A stretch of 61,567 nucleotides of DNA from Desulfobacteraceae bacterium (GCA_013791935.1 VMSV01000235.1:1-61567), one strand, 5' to 3'; shown: positions 51,954 to 60,201, counted from the first letter of the stretch. Notes: a model not told the origin generated them from the letters alone. Numbers and translations are program-made.

Positions 51954-53171
51954 TTAAACAGTACCTTCATATTTCAGCCGGTCCAGTTCCATGCGGCTCA
52001 GGCCAAGGCAGTCTATATAGATTTCCTCATTATGCTCCCCGATTAAAGGGGCCCGTTGATATTCCGCCGGCGTTGCCGACAACTTGAAGGGAGGGCCGGC
52101 ATAAGGCAGTTTCCCTGCAACAGGATGATCCAGTTCCACCCAGAAATTCCTGGCCTGATATTGGACTTCGGAAAGTAGGTCGGGCACATCGTTCACCAAC
52201 GCTGCCGGAACCCTCCACTCCTGGCAGGTTTCAACGACCTCCTTTTTCCTTCTCTGAAAAAACCAAGGCTTCACCAGTGCGTCAAATTCATCCGCATGGG
52301 CCAGGCGGTCAAAGCCGGTAGCAAAACGAGGGTCATCCAGAAGATGTGACATCTCCATGAGCAGGAGAAGCCGTTCAGCCTGGTCTTCGGTGCCGGCTGC
52401 AATGGAAACTTCTCCATCCTTGCAGGGATAAAGGGTGACAGGATGGGTCCACAGATAACGGTTTCCTGCCCGCTTCTGAATTTTACCCGAATAAACAAAC
52501 CGGTTGATGGTAAATTGATGAATAGACGCCATGCTTTCCAAGATGGAAATATCTATGTAACGACCCTGGCCGGTTTGTTCCCTGCTGATCAAGGCGGCCA
52601 TAATCCCCGTATAGGCATGCAATCCGCCCTGGTAGGCAGGCTGTTCCCCTCCCCCGGCCAGAGGTTCCCTCTCCGGGTCTCCGTTTACAAACATATACCC
52701 GCTCAATGCATTTTCCACCAGCCGTCCTCCCTGATAATCACGGTAGGGGCCGCTTTGTCCAAAGTCCGTGATGGAGGCCATGATCAAGCCGGGTTGAAGG
52801 ATCTGAAGGTGCTCATACCCCAGTCCCAGACCGGCCAGATACCCCGGCCTGAAGTTTTCCACCAATACATCCGTGTCCTGGATGAGGCGTTTTACCAGAT
52901 CCGCACCGGCAGAGGTCTCAAGATTCAGAGTAATGCTTTTTTTCCCGGTATTGAGGTAAAGAAAAAGGGCGCTGGTTTCAGGGTCCGGTTGATCGTTGGG
53001 GAAGGGTCCCACATGCCTTGCCATATCTCCTTGACCAGGGGATTCCACCTTCATGACCTTGGCCCCGAAGGCCGCAAGAAGCTTGGTGCAGTATGGCCCG
53101 GAGATTTGACTGCTCAAATCCAGAACGTTGATGCCATTCAGGGCCTTCTTGTTCGGGGGGGTATTATTCAC
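51954..53171 (-). CDS. Family III CoA-transferase, Asp-less (pseudo-subunit type) partner
   Basis: 405 residues from GTG 53171 with GGGAG upstream. It opens LNGINVLDLSSQISGPYC and carries the GPFPNDQPDPETSALFLY motif of the Asp-less type. The catalytic position holds Ala179 (GGGEQPAYQGGLHA). It forms a unit with the gene at 50700 and diverges from the plus-strand crotonase and ligase genes beginning at 53602. Confidence 0.88.
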   Translation of the reverse strand: MNNTPPNKKALNGINVLDLSSQISGPYCTKLLAAFGAKVMKVESPGQGDMARHVGPFPNDQPDPETSALFLYLNTGKKSITLNLETSAGADLVKRLIQDTDVLVENFRPGYLAGLGLGYEHLQILQPGLIMASITDFGQSGPYRDYQGGRLVENALSGYMFVNGDPEREPLAGGGEQPAYQGGLHAYTGIMAALISREQTGQGRYIDISILESMASIHQFTINRFVYSGKIQKRAGNRYLWTHPVTLYPCKDGEVSIAAGTEDQAERLLLLMEMSHLLDDPRFATGFDRLAHADEFDALVKPWFFQRRKKEVVETCQEWRVPAALVNDVPDLLSEVQYQARNFWVELDHPVAGKLPYAGPPFKLSATPAEYQRAPLIGEHNEEIYIDCLGLSRMELDRLKYEGTV

Positions 53172-53191
53172 TGGCAGGCTCCCTAAGTGCA

Positions 53192-53250
53192 GGGGTGGAC
53201 TTTATGTCCACCCGGCCGATGTTGGGGGCGGGAATAAATCCCTCCCCTAC
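53192..53250. repeat. Two GC-rich palindromes, divergent relatives of repeat family 1
   Basis: GGGTGGAC-TTTAT-GTCCACCC (53193-53213) and GGGGCGGGA-ATAAA-TCCCTCCCC (53225-53247), ending CTAC. The pairing of two adjacent hairpins and the CCCCTAC end recall family 1, but the sequence differs. The rest of 53172-53601 holds the promoter below and no gene. Confidence 0.55.
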
Positions 53251-53443
53251 GGAGTGAAGGATGAGTTCACTTGTTTCAAGGTTAGGAAAATTTCCCTTCC
53301 GGATTCTTTCATTTAATGCCACTGGTGTTGGTTTATCCAAAATATTGAAAAAAGTTTAGGCAATTTAAGAGGGGCTGTCAATTTGATTTTCCAAATTCAA
53401 AAGGGGAACCCATGCGCAAAATGTGAATAAATTGAAGACAGGG

Positions 53444-53480
53444 TTGATTTATTGTGTATAAAGTTATAATTTTAAGTTTA
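53444..53480 (+). promoter_or_regulatory. Promoter region of the crotonase-ligase operon
   Basis: A perfect TATAAT lies at 53465-53470 with TTGATT at 53444-53449 (15-base spacer, shorter than ideal). The surrounding TTATAATTTTAAGTTTAA is similar to the AT-rich block before the CoA-transferase at 47206, suggesting shared control. Confidence 0.4.
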
Positions 53481-53601
53481 ATCATCGATTCCCTTTCCAG
53501 GGGAATCATGTGGCAAGAAAACCAGGGTTCCTTAAACGCTTGACAAACAACATTTATTAAAGAAAAACTTTCGAAAATATACCATAAACCGGAAACAAAC
53601 C

Positions 53602-54372
53602 ATGATTGAACAACAAGTTCTTTTTGAAAAAAAAGGGTCCATCGGCATCATCACTCTTAACCGGCCCGGGCAAAGCAACGCCGTCACTGCGGAAATGGCC
53701 GCAGAACTGAAGGCGATTCGCTCCGGGATCAGGTGGGACAGCGATATCCATGTTTTTTTGATTATGGGCAAGGGCCCGGATTTCTGTATCGGGACCGATC
53801 CCGAGGTTTACGGGCTGTTTGATAATAGAGAAGATCTGGTCACGCACCTTTCCCTGGCATCCTCCATCGCTTCACTGACCCAACCGACCATTGCCGTCAT
53901 CCAGGGCAACGCCCTGGGCCAGGGCCTGGAACTGGCCCTGGCCTGCGATATAAGATTCGCCTCGGATCAATCTCATTTCTCCATGTCTCAAATAAACAGC
54001 CGTGAAATGCCCTTTGATGGGGGCACCCAGCGTTTGCCACGCCTGGTGGGCCGAACCAAGGCCTTGGAACTGATCCTTACGGGGATGACGGTTGGTGCTA
54101 CTGAGGCGAACCGCATGGGATTGATCAACCGGGTGTACTCCCAAATTGAATTGATCCCTTCAGCCTTGAAGATAGCGGAAGATCTGTCGGCCAAGGGGCC
54201 GGTGGCATTAAGATACGCCAAGGAAGCCGTCATGAAAGGCCTGGATTTAACCTTGGACCAGGGGCTTCGATTGGAAGCGGATCTTTACTATTTACTTCAT
54301 ACAACCCATGACCGCCAAGAGGGGATTATGGCGTTTCGTGAAAAAAGAACCCCGGAGTTTAAGGGAAAATGA
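53602..54372 (+). CDS. Enoyl-CoA hydratase/isomerase family protein
   Basis: 256 residues. IGIITLNRPGQSNAV, DFCIGTD (oxyanion loop) and GQGLELALACDI mark the crotonase fold. The first catalytic Glu is present (Glu110); the second position reads Gln130, so it has one of the two. Isomerase or dehydratase-like activity is possible. It overlaps the next crotonase gene by four bases. Confidence 0.87.
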   Translation: MIEQQVLFEKKGSIGIITLNRPGQSNAVTAEMAAELKAIRSGIRWDSDIHVFLIMGKGPDFCIGTDPEVYGLFDNREDLVTHLSLASSIASLTQPTIAVIQGNALGQGLELALACDIRFASDQSHFSMSQINSREMPFDGGTQRLPRLVGRTKALELILTGMTVGATEANRMGLINRVYSQIELIPSALKIAEDLSAKGPVALRYAKEAVMKGLDLTLDQGLRLEADLYYLLHTTHDRQEGIMAFREKRTPEFKGK

Positions 54373-55091
54373 ACCCCTTCGAAACCCTGATCTATGAAAA
54401 AAAAGGGCCGGTTGCCCGGGTCATCCTGAATCGTCCGGAAGTGTTGAATGTCCACAACATGGCCATGCGGGATGATTTATTTGAAGTGCTCTCAGGCATC
54501 CGGGAAGATGACGATGTCCGGGTGGTGGTCTTTAAGGGTTCTGGAGAAAAGGCTTTTTGTGCTGGAGCAGACTTGAATGAATTTTTAACCGCCCCTCCCC
54601 CTGCTGCAGCCAGGGACGTGCGTTTTGACGCGGATCTCTGGGACCTGTTTACCCATATGCCCCAACCCCTCATGGCCGCAGTTCATGGGTATTGCCTGGG
54701 TTCGGGCATTGAAATCACCCTTTGCTGCGATCTGGTCATTGCTTCAGAAGATGCCAGATTCGGGTTACCCGAAATGGGCCTGGGGATCATCCCGGCTGCG
54801 GGTGGGACTCAAACCGTTCCCCGTGCCATTGGAAACAGCCTGGCCCTGGAGATGATTCTGATCAACCGCTGGGTGGATGCGGATGAGGCCCGCCGGATCG
54901 GCATGGTAAACCGTGTGGTGCCCAAAGACCGGCTGTGGACTGAAGCTGAGGAGACGGCCTCCCAAATTGCTGCCTTCGACGCAGCGCTGGTCCGGTCTGT
55001 TAAAGCAGCTGTGCTTCGGGGAATGGACCTTTCCCTGGACCAGGGTTTGGAGATGGAAAGAAGACTGGCGTTGCGTCTTAATCGTGAATAA
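54369..55091 (+). CDS. Enoyl-CoA hydratase (canonical crotonase)
   Basis: 240 residues, slightly short. Both catalytic Glu residues are in place: Glu115 (GSGIEITLCCD) and Glu135 (GLPEMGLGIIPAAGG). The oxyanion loop is KAFCAGADL. It is the only crotonase of the window expected to hydrate a plain enoyl-CoA. It is coupled to the previous gene (ATGA overlap) and lies nine bases before the acyl-CoA synthetase. Confidence 0.92.
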   Translation: MNPFETLIYEKKGPVARVILNRPEVLNVHNMAMRDDLFEVLSGIREDDDVRVVVFKGSGEKAFCAGADLNEFLTAPPPAAARDVRFDADLWDLFTHMPQPLMAAVHGYCLGSGIEITLCCDLVIASEDARFGLPEMGLGIIPAAGGTQTVPRAIGNSLALEMILINRWVDADEARRIGMVNRVVPKDRLWTEAEETASQIAAFDAALVRSVKAAVLRGMDLSLDQGLEMERRLALRLNRE

Positions 55092-55100
55092 GGAGAAAAA

Positions 55101-56657
55101 ATGAACACCACTGATTTTTTAAATATTGCCGCTGCCATCTGCCCTGACCGGGACTTTATGGTCTTTGAGAATAAGCGGCTGACCTATGAACAGGCCGATG
55201 ACCGGATCAATCGAATGGCCCATACCCTGGCGGGACTTGGGGTGGATAAGGAAACCCGGGTCGGGATGCTGAATGTCAACAGTCCCCAATACATTGAAAC
55301 GTATTTTGCTACTGCCAAAACCGGAGCCATCTTTGTCCCCTTGAATTTCAGGGCCAGGGCGGATGAACTGACCTACATGATCAACCGGGCGGAAATTAAA
55401 GTGCTTTTTGCGGGAAAGCGTTATGTGGATCTGGTCCGGGAGATACTTCCCAGCCTGGCCGGTCTTGAAACCTGCATTTCCATGGATGGCCCGGAAGAAA
55501 AAATGCTAACTTATGAAGACCTGATTGCCTCAGCCTCGGATGAACCCTATTTCGGGGATATTGAGGATGAAGATACCACCATCCTGATGTTTACTTCCGG
55601 TACCACGGGCCGGCCCAAAGCCGTTCCTTTAACCCATGACGGTTTTTCTTCCTATATTCTGGAAAACGTGGAGCCGGCGGATCCGGAAATGGAAGAAAAA
55701 AACATTCTCACGGTTCCCCTGTACCATGTTGCAGGCATACAGGCCGTATTGGCGGCCGTTTATGGAGGACGGACCCTGATTTTGATGAGCCAATTCGAGG
55801 TCAAGGGATGGCTGGAAACCGTTCAAAGCGAAAAAGTCAACCGGGCCATGCTGGTCCCCACCATGATCAAACAACTGATCGATTTCCCGGATTTCAAGCA
55901 ATTCGACCTTTCCAGCCTTAAGGTTATAACCTATGGCGCGGCAGCCATGCCTTTTGAAGTGATCAAGAAGGCCATCGCCGCTTTCCCAGGAGTCTCTTTT
56001 ATCAATGCCTTTGGCCAGACCGAAACCGGCTCCACCATTGCCATGCTGAGCCCGGAAGATCACGATCTTTCCGGAACGGATGAGGAAAAGGCCCTGAACC
56101 TGAAAAGGCTGGCATCGTCCATCGGTAAGCCCCTGCCGGATGTGGAGGTTCAAATCATTGATGAAAACGGAAACCCGGTCCCGGCCCATGTTGCAGGAGA
56201 GATTGTGGCACGTGGGCCCCGCATCATGAGTGGATACTGGCAGGATGCGGAAAAAACCGCCAAAGCCTTTACCCCGGACGGATGGCTGAAAACCTCGGAT
56301 ATGGGGTATATGGATGAAGAGGGGTATATCTATCTTGCCGGACGGGCCGATGACCTGATCATTCGGGGAGGGGAAAACATATCCCCCAGGGAAGTAGAGC
56401 AGATTCTAATGACCCATCCGAAAATTGTGGATGCCGCCGTTGTCGGAGTTGCCAGTGAGGAATGGGGCCAGGAGCCCATGTCTATCGTGGTGCTTAAGGA
56501 AGGGGAAACTGCTTCCCAAGAGGAGATTATCGATTTTGCAAGGACAAAACTGGCTTCCTATAAACGTCCCCGTTCGGTGATCTTTGTGGATAACCTGCAA
56601 AGAAACGCCATGGGTAAACTCTCCCGGAAAAGACTGTTGAAACAATACGGGCGATGA
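55101..56657 (+). CDS. AMP-dependent acyl-CoA synthetase/ligase
   Basis: 518 residues. The P-loop MFTSGTTGRPKAVPLTHDG, the NAFGQTETGS motif and the hinge LKTSDMGYMDEEGYIYLAGR, followed by DDLIIRGGENISPREVE, show a complete ANL enzyme; the C-terminal catalytic Lys is in NAMGKLSRKRL. It activates a carboxylic acid with ATP and CoA. It probably starts the pathway served by the two crotonases, and could supply a CoA donor to the transferases. GGAG precedes the ATG. Confidence 0.93.
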   Translation: MNTTDFLNIAAAICPDRDFMVFENKRLTYEQADDRINRMAHTLAGLGVDKETRVGMLNVNSPQYIETYFATAKTGAIFVPLNFRARADELTYMINRAEIKVLFAGKRYVDLVREILPSLAGLETCISMDGPEEKMLTYEDLIASASDEPYFGDIEDEDTTILMFTSGTTGRPKAVPLTHDGFSSYILENVEPADPEMEEKNILTVPLYHVAGIQAVLAAVYGGRTLILMSQFEVKGWLETVQSEKVNRAMLVPTMIKQLIDFPDFKQFDLSSLKVITYGAAAMPFEVIKKAIAAFPGVSFINAFGQTETGSTIAMLSPEDHDLSGTDEEKALNLKRLASSIGKPLPDVEVQIIDENGNPVPAHVAGEIVARGPRIMSGYWQDAEKTAKAFTPDGWLKTSDMGYMDEEGYIYLAGRADDLIIRGGENISPREVEQILMTHPKIVDAAVVGVASEEWGQEPMSIVVLKEGETASQEEIIDFARTKLASYKRPRSVIFVDNLQRNAMGKLSRKRLLKQYGR

Positions 56658-56707
56658 GGTTATCAACAAGAATTACCACTTTCGAAGTCTGAGGTTTGAG
56701 GTTTTTT

Positions 56708-56776
56708 GGGCAGACACATAGGTCTGCCCCTACGATTTCATTTGCAACCCGTAGGGGCGGGCCTATGTGTCCGCCC
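56708..56776. repeat. Palindromic repeat family 1, full paired copy
   Basis: GGGCAGACACATAGGTCTGC plus CCCTAC (56708-56733), 17 bases, then GTAGGGGCGGGCCTATGTGT plus CCGCCC (56751-56776). The left arm is identical to that at 29602. It lies after the ligase gene and could serve as its transcript end. Confidence 0.85.
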
Positions 56777-56923
56777 TTAAGACTGGGCTTAATTTAATGA
56801 CATTGAGGTTATCATTTGACTTTTAACCGGATCTGTTTAAAAATGGCATTAATTTTGTAACAGTTCTTTATTATTATATTTTTTATCGCTTAGCGATAAG
56901 CACACATTTGAAGGAGTCCTAAA

Positions 56924-57043
56924 ATGGCCAACCAAATTGGGAAAAAATATACCTGCGAAGCATGCGGGGCCGTTTATATCGTTACCAAAGGCGGCAAAGG
57001 TCAATTGGTCTGCTGCGGGAAGCCCATGGAAATTAAAAAATAA
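56924..57043 (+). CDS. dsr-like desulforedoxin (dfx): Desulforedoxin-type rubredoxin-like protein
   Basis: 39 residues: GKKYTCEACGAVYIVTKGG, then LVCCGKPMEIKK. The pattern CxxC ... CC with GxxM after it is the desulforedoxin fold, a small iron protein with a Cys4 centre, known free or as the N-terminal domain of desulfoferrodoxin. It acts in cytoplasmic electron transfer, probably in oxygen or superoxide defence. GAAGGAG precedes the ATG. A second copy follows 41 bases later. Confidence 0.85.
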   Translation: MANQIGKKYTCEACGAVYIVTKGGKGQLVCCGKPMEIKK

Positions 57044-57084
57044 TTTTTCTCCAGTGTTTTGGTAATTGAGAAAGGAGATGCAGT

Positions 57085-57225
57085 ATGAGTCAATTAGGCA
57101 AAAGGTACGAATGCACGGCATGCAAAACCGTTATCCTTTGCACAACGGCCGGCAAGTCCAACCCGGTGTGCTGTGAAAAGGAGATGGAAATACAAAAGCC
57201 CAAAAAGAAACCTTCATCCGATTGA
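57085..57225 (+). CDS. Second desulforedoxin-type protein
   Basis: 46 residues: GKRYECTACKTVILCTTAGK, then PVCCEKEMEIQKPKKK. The same CxxC ... CC pattern as its neighbour, but Gly after the CC pair is replaced by Glu and an extra Cys (VILC) and a Lys-rich tail are added. It arose by tandem duplication and has diverged. GAAAGGAG precedes the ATG. The next gene starts 20 bases later, so all three may share a transcript. Confidence 0.8.
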   Translation: MSQLGKRYECTACKTVILCTTAGKSNPVCCEKEMEIQKPKKKPSSD

Positions 57226-57245
57226 TTGAAGGAGAATCAAACCCC

Positions 57246-58202
57246 ATGCGAAAAACAAGAGTTTGTCAACTGCTTGGCATTGAGTACCCCATCCTCCAGG
57301 GTGGCATGCTATGGATAGCTGATGCCGGCCTGGCTGCTGCGGTCTCCAATGCCGGTGGATTGGGCGTGATCAGCCCCATGGCCGGCATGCCCCCCCATGG
57401 TAATCCGGTGGAAAACCTCGAAACCCAGATTCTAAAGGCCAAGTCGCTGACCCAAAAACCCTTTGGCGTGAATATCCCCCTGGATCTTAGGGACTGCGGC
57501 CTGATCCTGGATCTTCTTCTAACCCACAAGGTCAATGTAGTGATTACAGCAGCCGGTGATCCAAGACTTTACACGGACCTATTACACAGTGGAGATGCAA
57601 AAGTCCTCCATGTGATCAGTTCGGTCAAGCACGCCAGAGTCGCAGAATCCGCCGGGGTTGACGCCGTCATTGCTGAAGGCGTTGAAGCCGCGGCCCGGAA
57701 TGGATTTGATGAACTGCCGCTCTTTTCTTTGATTCCCCAGGTGGCTGACGCGGTAGAGCTACCCATCATTGCCGCAGGCGGAATCGCGGACTCCCGTGGG
57801 ATCGCCGCGGCGTTTGCCCTGGGGGCAGAAGGGGTTCAACTGGGAACCCGTTTTGTGGCCGTCAAAGAATGTATTGCCAGTGAAAAATATAAGAAAGCCA
57901 TTGTTGCCGCCACGGATACGGACACGGCCATCACCTGCCGCTCAATCGTGCCCTCCCGAAGTCTCAAAACCACGGAATTCACACAGATCCTTTTGGGAAT
58001 GGAAGAAGCCGGCGCAACAGAGGAAGAACTCCGAGAATTTATGGGTCATGCGGCCTCCAGACGAGCCGGCCTTGAGGGGGATCTTGATAATGGCGAGGCC
58101 TATTGCGGTTCCTCCGCCGGGTTGATCCATGATATTCCAAGTGTAGCAGAAGTGATCCGAAGGCTTGTGGACGGGTACCCGGAGGTATTGGACAAACTTT
58201 AA
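57246..58202 (+). CDS. FMN-dependent nitronate monooxygenase/FabK-like oxidoreductase
   Basis: 318 residues from ATG 57246, eleven bases after AAGGAG; TTG 57222 overlaps the previous gene. The TIM barrel shows GGMLWIADAGLAAAVSNAGG, PFGVNIPLD, ELPIIAAGGIADSRGIAAA and GAEGVQLGTRF (FMN phosphate binding). The EAGGH motif carrying the catalytic His of nitronate monooxygenases and FabK reads EAAARNG, so the usual chemistry is doubtful. With the desulforedoxins adjacent, a flavin reductase role is conceivable. Confidence 0.82.
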   Translation: MRKTRVCQLLGIEYPILQGGMLWIADAGLAAAVSNAGGLGVISPMAGMPPHGNPVENLETQILKAKSLTQKPFGVNIPLDLRDCGLILDLLLTHKVNVVITAAGDPRLYTDLLHSGDAKVLHVISSVKHARVAESAGVDAVIAEGVEAAARNGFDELPLFSLIPQVADAVELPIIAAGGIADSRGIAAAFALGAEGVQLGTRFVAVKECIASEKYKKAIVAATDTDTAITCRSIVPSRSLKTTEFTQILLGMEEAGATEEELREFMGHAASRRAGLEGDLDNGEAYCGSSAGLIHDIPSVAEVIRRLVDGYPEVLDKL

Positions 58203-58303
58203 CTTTAACATCAGATGGATTTCCCCCGGATCAAAATCATCGCAGCCCATATGAACGGTTATGTCAACGGGCGCCTCGGGATCAGTTTGACCATATTCAG
58301 TAC

Positions 58304-59845
58304 TTACAAACCAAATGCCACCCTCCCACCAACAATCGTCATTTCTACCTGAATATCCTTCAAGGCTTCTTCATCAACAGCAAATGGATTGTCGCTTAAA
58401 ACCACCAGGTCGGCCAGTTTCCCTGGAGCAATACTTCCTCTTTGATGTTCTTCAAATAAACTTCTGGCGGCATTTTTAGTATACAGGGCGATGGCAGCAT
58501 AGACATCTATTTTTTCTTCTTTCACTACCATTCCCCCTTCCCTTGCCCTTCGGGTGACTGCCCCATAGATCCCGGCCAGAGGGTTCACCGGGGCAATGGG
58601 GGCATCGGAACCTCCTGCCATAATCACATTGTTTTTAATCAGGCTGGCAAAAGGATACAATGTGTTCATTCGGGGTGGCGTAATGGTTTTCAAATAGCGG
58701 TCACCGCTGAAATAGATAAAATTTGGATTGGAAACCACCATGATCCCCGAAGAAGCGATTCTTCGAATCAGGGATGGAGGGCACAGGGAGCAATGCTCGA
58801 TGCGGTGCCGGGGGTCCTTTCTTGGATAACGCACCAAGGCCTGTTCAATGGCGATGCAGGCTGCTTCAACCCCAGGTTCCTCGATGGCATGGATGGCTAC
58901 CTGCAGACCTGCTTTGTGGATGGAAAACACGATTTCGTTTAAGTCTTCCAGGGTGGGATATAGTTTCCCGGTGGTTTCTTCCAAGATAATTTTTACCGGT
59001 CCCGGCATGAGCTGATTTCTATCCACGGTCATCGGAAAAGGGTTTGCCTGGTATTCCCGGAAAACTTTTACACCCAGCATCATCATCACCCGGCTGTCCA
59101 ATATTCCGTCTGTGATCCACTGCGCGAACGATTGCCAGCGTTCCAGATCATTCCGGGATGAGGCATCGCAAAAGCTTGTAATACCATTCTTGATTAATTC
59201 TTGATTGGCCAGTTTCACACCCTGTTCCAGCAGACTTTTCTCCAATGGTGGCATTAAGGACGAAAGAAAATCCCCCGTCCCGTAAAAGATTCCGTTGGGT
59301 TCGCCAGTCTCCATATCCCGTTCCATCAACCCTCCCGGAGGGTCCGGTGTTTCGATGGTTATGTTGAGCAAATTTAAAGCCAGGGTATTTAAAACTTGGG
59401 CATGGCCGGACCGGTGGGTGAGTCTCACCGGGTGATGGGGAGCAGCCTGGTCCAGGTCCCAGCGGGTTGGGTCTCTCTGCTCGGCCAGGTAAACCTCGTT
59501 ATACGCCCCGGCTCGAATCCAACTGCCGAACGGGTGTTTAAGAGTCTCCTGATGAATCCTTTCCTGGATATGGGAAATGGAAGAGATGCCGTGGTCCGGG
59601 CTTAGATTTACCGTCACCAGACTTTCCGCAAGAGCCCGAAGATGCAGGTGTGCGTCCATAAAGCCCGGCAAAACCGTTCTGCCATTCAGATCAATATATT
59701 CGGTATGGCTATTTTTCAGCCCTTGGAGTTTTTCCCGAATGCCCAAGGCCAAAATACGTCCATCTTGAATGAACAGACTGTCGGCCCCTGGAAAATCAGG
59801 GTTCATGGTTTTGATTAAGGCGTTGGTTATGAAAAGAGAAGTCAT
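58304..59845 (-). CDS. Amidohydrolase, YtcJ-like (amidohydrolase family 3)
   Basis: 513 residues. Metal ligands are in DAHLHL (near residue 64), AIHAIEEPG, HRIEHC and GSDAPIAPVNP, giving a full amidohydrolase set. The N- and C-terminal beta-sandwich pieces (GRILALG; KLADLVVLSDNPF) are as expected. YtcJ-type enzymes hydrolyse amide or ester bonds in unknown substrates. It converges with the FMN oxidoreductase gene and is divergent from the aminotransferase. No signal peptide. Confidence 0.9.
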   Translation of the reverse strand: MTSLFITNALIKTMNPDFPGADSLFIQDGRILALGIREKLQGLKNSHTEYIDLNGRTVLPGFMDAHLHLRALAESLVTVNLSPDHGISSISHIQERIHQETLKHPFGSWIRAGAYNEVYLAEQRDPTRWDLDQAAPHHPVRLTHRSGHAQVLNTLALNLLNITIETPDPPGGLMERDMETGEPNGIFYGTGDFLSSLMPPLEKSLLEQGVKLANQELIKNGITSFCDASSRNDLERWQSFAQWITDGILDSRVMMMLGVKVFREYQANPFPMTVDRNQLMPGPVKIILEETTGKLYPTLEDLNEIVFSIHKAGLQVAIHAIEEPGVEAACIAIEQALVRYPRKDPRHRIEHCSLCPPSLIRRIASSGIMVVSNPNFIYFSGDRYLKTITPPRMNTLYPFASLIKNNVIMAGGSDAPIAPVNPLAGIYGAVTRRAREGGMVVKEEKIDVYAAIALYTKNAARSLFEEHQRGSIAPGKLADLVVLSDNPFAVDEEALKDIQVEMTIVGGRVAFGL

Positions 59846-59941
59846 GTTTAAAAGGACAAAATAATATGAACCTGCTTTTATTAAGGGTTGAGCTTATGTT
59901 TTGTTGATTGGGGTGTCAATCTCTTTGTTAATATTATATGC

Positions 59942-59970
59942 TTGACATATCAAAGGCTTTGGTCAATAAA
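59942..59970 (+). promoter_or_regulatory. Promoter for the aminotransferase leader
   Basis: TTGACA (59942-59947), 17-base spacer, AATAAA (59965-59970). A perfect -35 with a moderate -10. A start near 59977 would give a leader of about 225 bases. Confidence 0.5.
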
Positions 59971-59976
59971 GAGCAA

Positions 59977-60172
59977 AATTGAATGGATGAGGAAACGATT
60001 CATAAATTCATGATAAAAAATCTCTCAAACACTACGACGAAAAGGACACCCGGGCGTACCCGCCGCGGCCAGGCTTGGTGCGGTCTTTTTTCCGGAGACT
60101 TCATGATATAATTTTCTTCCGAAACTAAAATCCACCAAGCCCGGGCACTGAAAACGCCCGGGCTTTTTTTTT
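59977..60172 (+). promoter_or_regulatory. Attenuator-like leader with terminator before the aminotransferase gene
   Basis: The terminator stem AAGCCCGGGC (60137-60146) with GCCCGGGCTT (60156-60165) is followed by a run of T to 60172, 30 bases before the start codon. GGCTTGGTG (60072-60080) is the exact complement of CACCAAGCC (60133-60141), which shares five bases with the terminator's left arm, so the two structures exclude each other. A 42-codon frame (59983-60111) crosses the leader and contains KRTPGRTRRG, rich in Arg codons, but it has no ribosome site. No known riboswitch class was recognised. Confidence 0.5.
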
Positions 60173-60201
60173 GAGTAATGAATGAAAGGAAGGTGTAAAA
60201 A

